Source: Bdellovibrionales bacterium (lineage in GTDB: Bacteria > Bdellovibrionota > UBA1018). From it: DNA of 64,000 nucleotides. The translations under genes and the position numbers were made by a program. The notes under the pieces are model-generated. The model was not told the DNA's origin, searched no databases, and saw only the letters and a list, made by a program, of their open reading frames with translations. Below, piece by piece: positions 1 through 9,401 of the stretch. The stretch is taken from positions 1 to 64,000 of the forward strand of contig JAEUWC010000029.1 in assembly GCA_016786465.1 (NCBI GenBank), written 5' to 3'. The stretch's first letter is position 1. The number at the start of each line of letters is the position of its first letter.

Positions 1-10
1 GTCCCCACCC

Positions 11-949
11 TTAACCCAATAAACTTCTCATCACGTCCGAGACGGGAAGTCCTTGTGTTATCCATGGCGCGCTTTGCGCCGGTTCATCCTTAAACCGGAA
101 CTGAATCCGGCCATCTGCTTCGTTCGTTTGACCCTGTCCAATATGACCGATCAAACGCCGAGAAATTCTTTCAAGCCCTTGAACTGCAGATGCCCTCATG
201 TCCAAGTCTAACAGAATTTTTCGTTTCATCACTGCTTGAGTGACTTTTTCATCTCGGCAGATGGACCCGAAAAATTGAAGGTTAACTTCTAGGAACTTGC
301 GGCAAACTCCTTGAAACTTATTAAAGATTTCTTCACCTTCTGCTTCGCTCGCCACTTGGTTGACGACGATCTTGAAGTCTCGAATTTCTTTCACGCGATT
401 CAGGGTTTTGATCAGCCCATAAGCGTCTGCAAACGCCGTCGGTTCAGGTGTCAAAAGCACAACGCTGTTCACTTCATGCTGATGAAGGCTGAGCACACTT
501 TCGTGAATACCCGCACCAGAATCGACCAGGATGACGTCCATTTCCCACGGACAGGCTTCGAATAGGCCCACTAACTTTTCGCGGAAATCAGGCGCCCAGG
601 CGCGGGCTTCAAGCCATCCACTTCCCGAAGGCAGAAGCCAAAGATTGGGTTCAACCCCAATTAATGCTTCCTTCATCGATGCTTGGCCCGAAACGACTTC
701 TTCGAAAGTCGCGACAGGCTGAATGTTCAAAAGGATATCTAGGTTGGCTAAGCCAAAATCACCGTCGACCAAAAGAACACGAAGTCCCTGGCGCGCCAGT
801 TGTGCGCCCAAATGAGACACACAAACGCTTTTTCCGACTCCGCCCTTGCCGCTTGAAAAAACATAAACCGGCTGCCGAAGCCTAGGTGCTGGGGTGATCT
901 TTTTACCGTGAAACTGCATCAATCTGCGAAGTGTGTCTGCTTGATCCAT
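11..949 (-). CDS. flhG: FlhG, MinD-like flagellar number/placement ATPase
   Basis: This 312-residue P-loop ATPase is of the MinD/ParA type. The deviant Walker A motif KGGVGKS is at residues 35-41, followed by an LLVDGDFGLANLD segment typical of FlhG/YlxH. FlhG works with the SRP-like GTPase FlhF to set the position and number of flagella at the cytoplasmic membrane. It is the last gene of the flagellar run visible here, 18 bp downstream of flhF. The flagellar sigma factor often follows in related gene orders but would lie beyond the left edge. Identity rests on the motif and on position next to flhF. Confidence 0.93.
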   Translation of the reverse strand: MDQADTLRRLMQFHGKKITPAPRLRQPVYVFSSGKGGVGKSVCVSHLGAQLARQGLRVLLVDGDFGLANLDILLNIQPVATFEEVVSGQASMKEALIGVEPNLWLLPSGSGWLEARAWAPDFREKLVGLFEACPWEMDVILVDSGAGIHESVLSLHQHEVNSVVLLTPEPTAFADAYGLIKTLNRVKEIRDFKIVVNQVASEAEGEEIFNKFQGVCRKFLEVNLQFFGSICRDEKVTQAVMKRKILLDLDMRASAVQGLERISRRLIGHIGQGQTNEADGRIQFRFKDEPAQSAPWITQGLPVSDVMRSLLG

Positions 950-967
950 TTTGCGTCCTTTTCCCGG

Positions 968-2416
968 TTAAAGATCCATCACCAACGACACCAAACGTTC
1001 ACGCGAGGCATCTTCGATGTCCTCGGGGACGCGCTGCCCGGTTGTAAAATAGACCAATGGAAGCTTCGTCTTGTGGCAAACATTCAAGATGCTTCCGAAA
1101 ACTGTGGATTCATCCAATTTCGAGAAAATGATTCCCTGTGGAAGGAAAACTTTAAAGCGATTGGCCATGTCGTAAAGTTCCGCATCCCGGGTCGTGCTGG
1201 AAAGCACCAACTGGGTTTGAACGTTGGGAATGACTTTCAAAAGCTCGCCCAGTTCTTTCAGTGATTCGGGGTCGCGCTGCGATCTTCCAGTGGTGTCGAT
1301 CAGAACCAAATCCAATTTTTCAAAGTCATCGACCGCGGCTTGAAGATCTTCTTTCGAAGAAACCGATCGGAACGGAACGTTTAGGATTTTGGCATATGTT
1401 GCTAGCTGGTCAAAAGCCGCGACTTTGTAGCTATCCAGATTGATCAGTCCGACCTTCAACTTCTTTTTCAGAATCGCAAGGCTTGCGATCTTGGCTAGCG
1501 TCGTGGTCTTGCCCACGCCGGTAGGGCCAACCAAAGCAATCACTGCCGCCGTATTCGAACGCGCTTGACCGGTACTGTCTTTCTTTCTTTCGACAATTCC
1601 ATCTAACGCCGTGAAAGTGTCCGTCGCAGCCATCATTTCTTGCGCCACTTGATCAATGACGGCTTCCGGATTCTTTGCCTTTTCATCACCCAGTTCAAAA
1701 GCCGCGCGTTTGACCAAGGTCAATGCCAACTTTTTATCCACGCCATTCATTAAAAGTTGATCAAAGACTTCTTTCAGTGTCGCGCTTTCCAAGCCCGTGA
1801 CACTGGCGTCGATGTTCCGCGAAACGTTTTCTTCTTGCGCGGATTTCATTTCCAGAATCATCCGCTTCAGGCGTTCGACTTCTTCTTCAACCGCTGCTTT
1901 CCCTACGGTTGGGCCAGGTCGCTTATCGCCAAGCTGTCCCGCCACGGACGTGGTCCCCGGAGCCGCCGAACTGACCTTCTTTTTAGCAATCGTTCCGCGG
2001 TCGGTGTCTTGAATATCGGCATATCGACGTGCCGTGACCGTGACATTCACGGGGCCCGTTGGGCTAGCAACCACTTGTTGCTGAGTCGCTGTCAGTTGAA
2101 CCTGATCCTGCGTCTTTTTGATGTTTCTTTCCAAATAAGCGTCTGCTGACTTTTCAAAAATCTGCATCTGGCGGGCTGCCGGAAGTTTCTCGACCGCCTT
2201 TTTGACCGGTTCGGGAAGCGTCTTTTCCGCAATTTGCTTCTTTTGAAAGGATCGGTCCGAAATCGCCACCGTGATTTCAACCGAACTTTTGGACATCAGC
2301 CCAAATCCCCTTTTATGGGTCTTGGTCTGAAGTATGATTGCCTCGGGACCAAGCTCGCGCTTGATCGTCTCGATGGCTTCTTGCATCGTTGGTGCTTCGA
2401 ACTTTTTAACTTGCAT
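968..2416 (-). CDS. flhF: FlhF, SRP-type GTPase for flagellar placement
   Basis: A 482-residue SIMIBI-class GTPase. Residues 1-50 match the FlhF basic N-terminal segment (MQVKKFEAPTMQEAIETIKR). A long low-complexity linker covers about 60-200. The NG domain follows, with the P-loop GPTGVGKT near residues 297-304 and DTTGRSQRD as G3. FlhF recruits early flagellar components to the cell pole in polar flagellates. Its start overlaps the end of flhA by 11 bp, so translation is probably coupled. The linker is longer than in many homologues. Confidence 0.95.
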   Translation of the reverse strand: MQVKKFEAPTMQEAIETIKRELGPEAIILQTKTHKRGFGLMSKSSVEITVAISDRSFQKKQIAEKTLPEPVKKAVEKLPAARQMQIFEKSADAYLERNIKKTQDQVQLTATQQQVVASPTGPVNVTVTARRYADIQDTDRGTIAKKKVSSAAPGTTSVAGQLGDKRPGPTVGKAAVEEEVERLKRMILEMKSAQEENVSRNIDASVTGLESATLKEVFDQLLMNGVDKKLALTLVKRAAFELGDEKAKNPEAVIDQVAQEMMAATDTFTALDGIVERKKDSTGQARSNTAAVIALVGPTGVGKTTTLAKIASLAILKKKLKVGLINLDSYKVAAFDQLATYAKILNVPFRSVSSKEDLQAAVDDFEKLDLVLIDTTGRSQRDPESLKELGELLKVIPNVQTQLVLSSTTRDAELYDMANRFKVFLPQGIIFSKLDESTVFGSILNVCHKTKLPLVYFTTGQRVPEDIEDASRERLVSLVMDL

Positions 2417-4487
2417 GAGCTAACCTCACCGTTCCCAAGGACTTGACGTTTACGTTGGAAGAAATTTCGTTGTGAGAAAGCACAACGATGTTTGGAATGA
2501 ATCGATCGACCAAAGACTTCAGATGTGAGCGAATCAATGGCGAGCACAGAATAATGGTCTGTGATGCTTGATTCGCCATTTCGATGGCCTGTTGATTCAG
2601 TTCTGCAATCAGCGTTCTGACGAATTCAGGATCCAAAGACAGCTGCTGTCCTTGATCCGTTTGAATGATCCCTGCCGCGATCGTTTCTTCGATATTTCGA
2701 TCCAGGGTCATCAACATCAGACTTCCTTCGCCACCGATCAGTTTCTTGGTGATCGAGCGAGAAAGGGCCGTTCTGGCGCTTTCAGTCAGAATCAATGGAT
2801 CTTTTTGATGTGGAGCCGCATCCGCCAAGGCTTCAAGAATCGTTCGAAGATCACGAATGGAAACGCTTTCTTTCAAAAGATTCTTCAGCACTTTCAAGAC
2901 CGTGCCCAGTGGAAGAAGATTTGGAATCAGATCTTCGACCACCTTAGGCGCCGTCTGCTTAATTCCGTCCAGAAGCGACTGAAGTTCCTGACGACCCAGA
3001 AGTTCAGGCGCGCTTGCGCGAATCAGTTCGGTCAAATGGGTTGCAATAACTGTTGAAAGATCGACCACGGTGTAACCTGAATAGGTCGCTTCGTCCTTTT
3101 GGCGATCGGAAATCCAGATCGCGTCCAGTCCAAACGCAGGTTCTTTCGTTGGAATTCCCGCAATGGGGCTACTGACATTGCCAGGATCCATAGCCAGAAG
3201 GTGTCCCACCATCAAAGACCCCGTTCCGATCTGAACGCCCTTTAGAAGAACCTGGTAGTCGCCTGGCTGCAGTTCCAAATTATCGCGGATTCGAAGAGGC
3301 GGAACGATGATCCCCAGATCCAGTGCGAACTGCTTACGGATGTTTGCAATCCGTTCCAAAAGATCGCCGTTTTGATCGGCATCGACGATGTTGATCAAGC
3401 CGTATCCAACTTCCAATTCCAAGGCGTCGACAGTCAGAAGCGTTTCTAGCTTTTCGGTCGACGGTTTCAGCTTGTCCGCTTCTGCCTTTTGGGTCTTGGC
3501 TTTTTCGGCGGCCTTTTCGCGAGCCTGAATCCGATACGCCGTTCCACCCAAGGTTCCTGCCAAAAGCATGAATGGGATGAAAGGAAGACCCGGAATCAAG
3601 GCCATGAAGAACATGACCGCGCCGGCGCCGTAAAGCGCCTTGGGTTGCATCAGAAGCTGTTTACTGAATTCAGTGCTGAAGTTCGTTCCACTTGCGGTGC
3701 GTGTGACGATGATACCGGCCGCAGTTGAAATGATCAGGGCAGGAATCTGGGTCACCAAGCCATCACCGATGGTCAAAAGAACAAAGACTTCTGCGGCGGT
3801 TCCGACTGACATTCCGCGCTGCAAAGTCCCGATCACGATTCCGCCGATGATATTGACGACAACGATCAGAATACCGGCGATCGCGTCCCCGCGGACGAAC
3901 TTACTGGCACCGTCCATGGCTCCGTAAAAGTCAGCTTCACGAGAAATTTCACCGCGGCGACGACGGGCTTCTTCTTCATTAATGATGCCTGCGTTCAAGT
4001 CGGCGTCGATCGCCATTTGTTTACCTGGCATTGCGTCCAAGGTGAAACGTGCTGCGACTTCAGCGACGCGGCCTGCGCCCTTAGTGATGACGATGAAGTT
4101 GATGATCACCAAGATCACGAATACGACGATACCGACGGCATAGTTCCCGCCGACTACGAATTCACCAAACGAACGAATCACGTTCCCAGCTGCCGACGTT
4201 CCTTCGTCTGCACCGCGAAGAAGGATCACGCGGGTTGTAGCGACGTTTAGCGACAGACGAAAAAGGGTTGTCACCAAAAGCAGTGACGGAAAGATACTGA
4301 AGTCCAAGGCGCGATTGGCGTAAACGGCGGTCAGCAGCAGAACCAGTGACCCTGCGATTCCCAAGGAAAGCATGATGTCCAAAAGAATCGGAGGCATCGG
4401 GATGACCATGACGGCCAGAATTCCCACGATTCCTAGGGCGACTGCTGCGTCTCCAGATTTTCCAAATCGATCAAAGATAGATTTCAT
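2406..4487 (-). CDS. flhA: FlhA, flagellar export gate protein
   Basis: FlhA forms the ring-shaped export gate of the flagellar type III secretion system. The 693-residue product has about eight membrane segments in its first 330 residues, the conserved loop with PGKQMAIDADLNAGIINEEEAR, and a long cytoplasmic C-domain. I place the start at the ATG at 4487, because AGAGG lies five bases upstream; an in-frame GTG one codon earlier is the alternative. The ATG shares one base with the flhB stop. Length matches the family (about 690 residues). Confidence 0.97.
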   Translation of the reverse strand: MKSIFDRFGKSGDAAVALGIVGILAVMVIPMPPILLDIMLSLGIAGSLVLLLTAVYANRALDFSIFPSLLLVTTLFRLSLNVATTRVILLRGADEGTSAAGNVIRSFGEFVVGGNYAVGIVVFVILVIINFIVITKGAGRVAEVAARFTLDAMPGKQMAIDADLNAGIINEEEARRRRGEISREADFYGAMDGASKFVRGDAIAGILIVVVNIIGGIVIGTLQRGMSVGTAAEVFVLLTIGDGLVTQIPALIISTAAGIIVTRTASGTNFSTEFSKQLLMQPKALYGAGAVMFFMALIPGLPFIPFMLLAGTLGGTAYRIQAREKAAEKAKTQKAEADKLKPSTEKLETLLTVDALELEVGYGLINIVDADQNGDLLERIANIRKQFALDLGIIVPPLRIRDNLELQPGDYQVLLKGVQIGTGSLMVGHLLAMDPGNVSSPIAGIPTKEPAFGLDAIWISDRQKDEATYSGYTVVDLSTVIATHLTELIRASAPELLGRQELQSLLDGIKQTAPKVVEDLIPNLLPLGTVLKVLKNLLKESVSIRDLRTILEALADAAPHQKDPLILTESARTALSRSITKKLIGGEGSLMLMTLDRNIEETIAAGIIQTDQGQQLSLDPEFVRTLIAELNQQAIEMANQASQTIILCSPLIRSHLKSLVDRFIPNIVVLSHNEISSNVNVKSLGTVRLAHAS

Positions 4488-5575
4488 CACATCCTCTTAT
4501 TCTTAAGCCGATAAACGTAAGCCAGGATTTCTGCGACTGCTTGGTACAATGCGCGAGGGACGAACTGTCCCACCTTTACGGTCTTGAAAAGGGTTCGAGC
4601 CAGCGGAACGTTTTCCACTAAAGGAATTCCGGCATCCGACGCCACCTTTTTGATTTTTTGGGCTAAGAAATCAGCGCCCTTGGCAACGACTTTCGGAGCA
4701 GCCATCTTGTCGCGTTCGTAAACGATTGCGATCGCAATGTGGGTCGGGTTAGTGACGATCACATCTGCCTTCTTGACCGCAGCCATCATGCGGCGACGAG
4801 CTACTTCCCTTTGAACGGCACGAATGCGCGCTTTGATCTGCGGATCCCCTTCGCGCTCTTTGTATTCCTGCTTGGCCTCCTGCTTGGTCAAACGCATCCC
4901 CTTCATGAACTCGCGTCTTTGAAGAGCAAAGTCGATCATCGCAAAGATGACTAAGACTCCGATCAGCGAAAGGAAGATCGCCTTGCCGGATTCACCCATC
5001 TTCAGCATCATCGTTCCTGCTTCGGATCCGGTTTGAAACGGTGCCGTTAAAACTTCAGCCTTGATCAGGCCGTAAACCACCCAAGCCACAACCACCGTCT
5101 TGAGCGTCAGGCGGAAGCCTTCGACAAACTGGCGCATCGAAAAGATTCGCTGGAATCCCTTCAGGGGATCGATTCTTGAAAAGTCCGGTTGAATCGGTTC
5201 TGGGGTAAAAATGGAACCAATTTGAGCAAAGCTGGAAAGCGCTCCGACCAAAAATCCAATTGCCGCCACGGGCAGCGCTGCTGAAATCAGAACGCGAAGA
5301 CTTTTCATTAAAGTCGTTCCCAAAATCGACGAATCCGCCAGGTTCAGCCGCGCGGTCACATCCGTGCGAAAGACTTCGCGCATGAATTCAGCCATCTGCT
5401 TGCCGATTTCAGGGCCCATCACGTACATCGTTGAACCCGCGGCGATCAAAGCGATCATTCCAGCAAGTTCACGGCTTTGGGCGACTTGACCTTTCCGCCG
5501 GGCTTCATCCAGGCGGAAACTAGAGGCTTCTTCTGTTAGGTCTTCTGAGGACCGGTCTTCTTGATTGTCAGCCAT
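4487..5575 (-). CDS. flhB: FlhB, export-specificity switch protein
   Basis: FlhB is the export-gate protein that switches substrate specificity from rod/hook to filament type by self-cleavage. The 362-residue sequence has four hydrophobic segments and the NPTH autocleavage motif at residues 276-279, so the switch is predicted to be functional. The N-terminal DEARRKGQVAQSRE segment is typical of the family. The gene starts directly after the fliR stop and runs into flhA, a fully packed fliR-flhB-flhA arrangement. The substrate of the switch, FliK, is encoded upstream in the same strand run. Confidence 0.97.
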   Translation of the reverse strand: MADNQEDRSSEDLTEEASSFRLDEARRKGQVAQSRELAGMIALIAAGSTMYVMGPEIGKQMAEFMREVFRTDVTARLNLADSSILGTTLMKSLRVLISAALPVAAIGFLVGALSSFAQIGSIFTPEPIQPDFSRIDPLKGFQRIFSMRQFVEGFRLTLKTVVVAWVVYGLIKAEVLTAPFQTGSEAGTMMLKMGESGKAIFLSLIGVLVIFAMIDFALQRREFMKGMRLTKQEAKQEYKEREGDPQIKARIRAVQREVARRRMMAAVKKADVIVTNPTHIAIAIVYERDKMAAPKVVAKGADFLAQKIKKVASDAGIPLVENVPLARTLFKTVKVGQFVPRALYQAVAEILAYVYRLKNKRM

Positions 5576-6382
5576 TTACTTCTGCGCCAGCGCCCCTTTC
5601 ATGGAATCCATCCATTCGACCCCACGGTGGAAAACTTCTCCGACCGCGCCTTGGAATTCGGGGACACCTAGTCCCATGACGACCAACCCCACAATCGAGG
5701 TCACTGCGAAAGAAAGAACCAAAACGTTCAGCTGCGGCATGGCCTTGGACATCACGCCAAAGGCGACGTTGATCGCGAAAATTAAAATCGCAACCGGAGC
5801 GGCTAACTGAAGACCGAAACTTAAGACTTGTCCTGTGATTTGGGTCAGGTGTTGACTGGTCAATTGCTGAATTCCCGCGCGTCCCATCCCGACTGTGGCG
5901 TAGCTGTCTAGGGCGGATTTCAACATCCAGTGATGGCCGTCCAACGCCAAGAATGCCAAAGTCGCCAGCGCCAACTGAAATTCGCTGACCACCTGGGTCT
6001 GCGATTCTGCGTTGGCGTCGTAAGTGGTCGCCATGGCGAAGCCCATGAAGGTACCGACCAGCGAAGCGCTGAAAGTAATGGCGTCGAACATCAGCTTGGC
6101 GACGTAACCCATGGCCAGTCCAAACAAAGTTTCCATTCCGATCGTTTGGGCAATCCCCGAAGTGGTCGAACCCCAAACCAAGGCTTCGCGGGTCTGGACG
6201 ACGCCGCTTTTGGTTAAAGATGGAAACATACAGAACGTGATCGCAACAGAAAGAAGGATTTTCGCTGGCATCGGGACGAACTTGTCACCCGTGAATGGCA
6301 AGACCGCGATCAAGACGCTGAACCGGACCAGAATCGCAAAGAAGGTCAAAAGTTCAGGTTCTGAAAAGTTGAAAAGCGACAA
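5576..6382 (-). CDS. fliR: FliR, flagellar export gate membrane protein
   Basis: A 268-residue polytopic protein of the FliR family, part of the FliPQR export channel. Hydrophobic segments span nearly the whole length, and the N-terminus (LFNFSEPELLTFFAILVR) fits FliR. The start codon is TTG at 6382, supported by a strong GGGGGAG ribosome binding site five to seven bases upstream; no better ATG exists. The use of TTG may keep FliR at low stoichiometry (one copy per channel), which is inference. It is immediately followed by flhB with no gap. Confidence 0.95.
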   Translation of the reverse strand: MSLFNFSEPELLTFFAILVRFSVLIAVLPFTGDKFVPMPAKILLSVAITFCMFPSLTKSGVVQTREALVWGSTTSGIAQTIGMETLFGLAMGYVAKLMFDAITFSASLVGTFMGFAMATTYDANAESQTQVVSEFQLALATLAFLALDGHHWMLKSALDSYATVGMGRAGIQQLTSQHLTQITGQVLSFGLQLAAPVAILIFAINVAFGVMSKAMPQLNVLVLSFAVTSIVGLVVMGLGVPEFQGAVGEVFHRGVEWMDSMKGALAQK

Positions 6383-6421
6383 TGAATCTCCCCCTTTAAA
6401 TCAAGCCAAAGCGCGCACACA

Positions 6422-6703
6422 CTACTCGGACGACTTCACCCATTCTCCTGCGTTCTGAATCGAATCCTTCATGTACGTCTGCATGGTTTCCAGCATCCAT
6501 GGCGCCATGACCGCTAACACAACGATGATGGCAATCATTTTTGGAATGAAGGTCAGCGTGGCTTCGTTGATCTGAGTCACGGCCTGAAGAATGCTGACGA
6601 TGATACCGATCACCATGGCTGCAACTAGAAGCGGACCTGCCAAAAAAAGCATCGTCTTGATCGCTTCCGTTCCAATATTCATGACCATTTCTTCTGACAT
6701 CAA
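6422..6703 (-). CDS. fliQ: FliQ, flagellar export channel subunit
   Basis: A 93-residue protein with two membrane helices in a hairpin, the standard FliQ layout and length. The segment GIIVSILQAVTQINEATLTFIPK is diagnostic of FliQ. It packs around FliP and FliR in the export channel. It sits between fliP (46 bp upstream, with a conserved hairpin repeat in the gap) and fliR (39 bp downstream). Confidence 0.96.
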   Translation of the reverse strand: MMSEEMVMNIGTEAIKTMLFLAGPLLVAAMVIGIIVSILQAVTQINEATLTFIPKMIAIIVVLAVMAPWMLETMQTYMKDSIQNAGEWVKSSE

Positions 6704-6722
6704 GATCCCCTATTTTCACACC

Positions 6723-6746
6723 GGGCGAGCGCATTTCTGCTCGCCC
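6723..6746. repeat. Intercistronic hairpin repeat, family A copy 1
   Basis: A 24-base near-perfect inverted repeat, arms GGGCGAGC and GCTCGCCC, lies between the fliP stop and the fliQ start. Closely related copies lie at 20278-20301 and 24451-24474 (each 21 of 24 bases identical to this one). All three are in gaps between flagellar genes. There is no T-run, so it is not a standard terminator. Confidence 0.8.
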
Positions 6747-6749
6747 CTA

Positions 6750-7565
6750 TTAGCCGAAGCTTTTCACCAAACTGCCGATCACCAATTCCCAACCATCCAC
6801 CAAAACAAACAAAAGAAGCTTAAACGGAAGCGCGATCACCGCCGGCGGCAACATCATCATCCCCATTGCCATCAAGACGGACGCAACCACCATGTCTAAA
6901 ACCAAGAACGGCAAGTAGATCATGAATCCGATCTGAAACGCTGTTTTCAATTCGCTAATGACGAATGCCGGAATCAAAACGTAAGTCGGAACATCTTCCC
7001 GGGTCTTGGGCTTGGCTTCTTTAGAAAGATTCAAGAAAAGTTCCAGGTCCTTTTCACGGGTCTGAGCAAACATGAACTTGCGCAAAGGTGCTTCAGCGCG
7101 GGACAAAGCGGTCGTCTGATCGATCTTTTCGTTCAGAAAAGGTTCAAGAGCCCCACTGCTGACTTGTTTCCAGGTTGGGGCCATGACGAAGAAAGAAACG
7201 AAAAGCGAAAGCCCCACGATCAATTGGTTCGGAGGCATCTGCTGAGTTCCCAGCGCTTGGCGTAGGAAACTGAGAACGACGACAATCCGTGTGAACGACG
7301 TCATCATGATCAGGATTGCCGGTGCCAAAGAAAGCACCGTCAGCATCATCATGATACGAAGAACGGATACGACTTCTTGAGGCTTTTGAGGGTTATTGAA
7401 AGAAAGAGATAGCCCCGGCAAGGCAAGGCCCGAAGTCCCCGGAACAAAAGAAGGGTTCCCCGCATCAGCGTGCGCTGGAAGTGCCCAGAATACCGAAGCA
7501 ACAAAAGCTGCGATTCCTAAAACGACTCCCAGACTGATCGTGCGCCGAGCGAAGTTTGAAGTCAT
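6750..7565 (-). CDS. fliP: FliP, flagellar export channel subunit
   Basis: A 271-residue FliP with a cleavable-looking signal peptide (about residues 1-33, ending near PAHADA), then a hydrophobic pair, a periplasmic domain and two more membrane segments. The stretch [23 protein letters not shown] is the FliP family signature. FliP forms the pentameric core of the export channel. The ATG overlaps the fliO stop by four bases, so fliO and fliP are probably translationally coupled. FliO is known to assist FliP assembly. Confidence 0.97.
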   Translation of the reverse strand: MTSNFARRTISLGVVLGIAAFVASVFWALPAHADAGNPSFVPGTSGLALPGLSLSFNNPQKPQEVVSVLRIMMMLTVLSLAPAILIMMTSFTRIVVVLSFLRQALGTQQMPPNQLIVGLSLFVSFFVMAPTWKQVSSGALEPFLNEKIDQTTALSRAEAPLRKFMFAQTREKDLELFLNLSKEAKPKTREDVPTYVLIPAFVISELKTAFQIGFMIYLPFLVLDMVVASVLMAMGMMMLPPAVIALPFKLLLFVLVDGWELVIGSLVKSFG

Positions 7566-8872
7566 AGAGGCTTGTACCCCTCGAGTTTCGAACGAATCTG
7601 AGCGCGAACGCCTGAAGTCGATCGAACGATGTCTTGTTGGTCAAAGTCGGCTTTTGCCGCCTGAACTTCCGAAGGGGTAGCCGCGCTGTACGCCCGAGCC
7701 GCGTGCGCCCGCGGAATCGTCCCTTGCACCTGCGATGCTGGGGCCTTGGCTTGCGGAAGTGACACGGCGTGATCAATCAAGGCACCTAAACGCGTTTTTG
7801 ATCCCGTTTGGGTCGGTGCTTGGGCCTGAGGCTTAAAATCTGTCGAAGCGGTTCGGATGCTTTCCATGGCGATTTGTTCAAAATCGCTGTCTTGAGCAAC
7901 CGAAGCTGAAACCCCGTCGCTTTCACCCAACTGGGTGATCAGGTTGATTGAATCATTGGTGATTCCAAGAACCAGCTGGCGATCGCCAATACGAACCACC
8001 GAGATGCTTTTCTTTGGACCAATATGGTGGTTAGCAATGACTTCAATCAGTTTGCCTTTGGTCGAGCCTTTGATGCTGCCACCGACCTGCGCGATAATCT
8101 TTGCCAATCCCCCTTGGCTTCCAGAAATGCTAGGCGCGGAACCTGACTTCAGCTTCTTGAAAAGAAGAACCGAACCGAAAAAGACAGCCAAAACGATTCC
8201 CAGCATTGCAAAGGAACGAAATGGACTTGGCAGTGGCTTTCCGTCCGTCAAACGCGTTTCTGAATTTTTTTCCGAAGACTTTTTCGAAGAGGCAACAACC
8301 GGAAGATCACTTGCGGCTTCGTCTTTTTCCTTGGCGGTTTCTTTTGCGGGACCCTTCATGACACGGTCCAAAAGTGCTTTTTCGGAATCGCCCAATCCCG
8401 CAGTGCTGACTTCAGCCGGTGCTTCCGCTTTTTCGCGAACCGGTGCCGCTGCTTTCGTTACGGCTTTGTCGGATTGAACCGTGCGAATCGAAATCGCTTT
8501 TCCGTCGGCCCGAACTTCAAAGCGGTCTTTCAGTGCTTCTGCCCCACCCTTTACGGTCAAGCGGCAGCGGGTCAGCTTCGGAGCATACTGGTATGCGAAA
8601 ACTTTTGTGATTTCACCCCCGGATACGCTGGTGACCCGGGCTGGGTAAACCGATACGTCGGATAAGCTGATCTGAACGATATCGCCGAAGAATTCGGTTT
8701 TGATCTGCTTGGGACTAATCTTCGAATCCAGCAGGATGTCGATGCGGGATGAATCTGTGACTTGTACCTTTTTCAGATTCGCGCCGAAAGCGGATCCGTA
8801 CAAAGCCAACAGGGTCCCTAGACCCAAAGCGAATGACAAAAATGCACTTCTTTTCCAGATTCTCAGAAGCAT
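7562..8872 (-). CDS. fliO: FliO-like protein with AMIN-like periplasmic domain
   Basis: The position directly before fliP and the C-terminal half identify FliO. There is one membrane segment at about residues 218-238, then a small basic domain (about 260-315) with [22 protein letters not shown], which is the FliO core. The 436-residue product is much longer than ordinary FliO (about 100-220). It starts with a signal sequence (1-30), a beta-rich domain at about 32-135 that looks like an AMIN domain, and a charged Ala/Lys/Glu linker. AMIN domains are known to bind peptidoglycan, so this FliO may anchor the export gate in the wall. The AMIN call comes from pattern only. Confidence 0.85.
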   Translation of the reverse strand: MLLRIWKRSAFLSFALGLGTLLALYGSAFGANLKKVQVTDSSRIDILLDSKISPKQIKTEFFGDIVQISLSDVSVYPARVTSVSGGEITKVFAYQYAPKLTRCRLTVKGGAEALKDRFEVRADGKAISIRTVQSDKAVTKAAAPVREKAEAPAEVSTAGLGDSEKALLDRVMKGPAKETAKEKDEAASDLPVVASSKKSSEKNSETRLTDGKPLPSPFRSFAMLGIVLAVFFGSVLLFKKLKSGSAPSISGSQGGLAKIIAQVGGSIKGSTKGKLIEVIANHHIGPKKSISVVRIGDRQLVLGITNDSINLITQLGESDGVSASVAQDSDFEQIAMESIRTASTDFKPQAQAPTQTGSKTRLGALIDHAVSLPQAKAPASQVQGTIPRAHAARAYSAATPSEVQAAKADFDQQDIVRSTSGVRAQIRSKLEGYKPL

Positions 8873-8902
8873 CCTGCTTCCCCTCTCATCTTCACAACTC
8901 TT

Positions 8903-8924
8903 ACCGAAACATCCTGTTTTCGGT
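8903..8924. repeat. Hairpin between fliO and fliN
   Basis: A 7-bp perfect inverted repeat (ACCGAAA / TTTCGGT) with an 8-base loop sits in the 76-bp gap between fliN stop and fliO start. No T-run follows. It fits the general pattern of hairpins in the gaps of this cluster but is not a sequence copy of the other families. Confidence 0.55.
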
Positions 8925-8948
8925 CTGGTTAAGAACTTCGTAAGTCGC

Positions 8949-9365
8949 TTACTTCAACTGCTCGATGCGTTCGACTGGCGAAATAATATCCGTCAGACGA
9001 ATTCCAAACTTTTCGTTAACGACGACGACTTCGCCGCGCGCAATCAGTTTGTCGTTTACAAGAACTTCCAACGGTTCGCCAGCAAACTTGGAAAGCTCGA
9101 TGACCGACCCTTGTGCCAACTGAAGAACTTCACGGATCGCCATCTTGGCGCGTCCCAGTTCCACAGTGACTTTCAAAGGAATGTCCAAAATAAAATCCAG
9201 GGACTGAACCGGAGGAGCCGCCTGGCGTCCGCCACTTGCAGCTGGCGCTGCCGCGGCCGGTGCTGCTGGAGCGTCCATTGCGCCTCCGGCAAGTGCCCCG
9301 CCCAAATCTCCCATATCCATTCCGCCTAGTGCTGGTTCGTTCATTTCTATTTCCCCTCTTATCAA
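8949..9365 (-). CDS. fliN: FliN, flagellar C-ring switch protein
   Basis: A 138-residue FliN. The C-terminal SpoA/SurfaceP domain (about residues 60-135) carries LDIPLKVTVELGRAKMAIREVLQLAQGS and GEVVVVNEKFGIRLTDI, both typical of FliN. Residues 1-55 are Ala/Gly/Pro-rich and variable. FliN forms the lower part of the cytoplasmic switch ring and docks the FliH-FliI export ATPase. It follows fliM after a 36-bp gap that contains a hairpin repeat. Confidence 0.95.
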   Translation of the reverse strand: MIRGEIEMNEPALGGMDMGDLGGALAGGAMDAPAAPAAAAPAASGGRQAAPPVQSLDFILDIPLKVTVELGRAKMAIREVLQLAQGSVIELSKFAGEPLEVLVNDKLIARGEVVVVNEKFGIRLTDIISPVERIEQLK

Positions 9366-9373
9366 ATACTCTC

Positions 9374-9392
9374 GGGCCGCCTTCGGCTGCCC
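9374..9392. repeat. Intercistronic hairpin repeat, family B copy 1
   Basis: A 19-base hairpin-forming sequence (GGGCCGCCTTCGGCTGCCC on the plus strand) lies between fliM stop and fliN start. An identical copy is at 25624-25642, in the gap before the sigma-54 activator gene. In both places it lies about 10 to 20 bases after a stop codon and close upstream of the next start. Confidence 0.8.
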
Positions 9393-9401
9393 TGGTCACT
9401 G

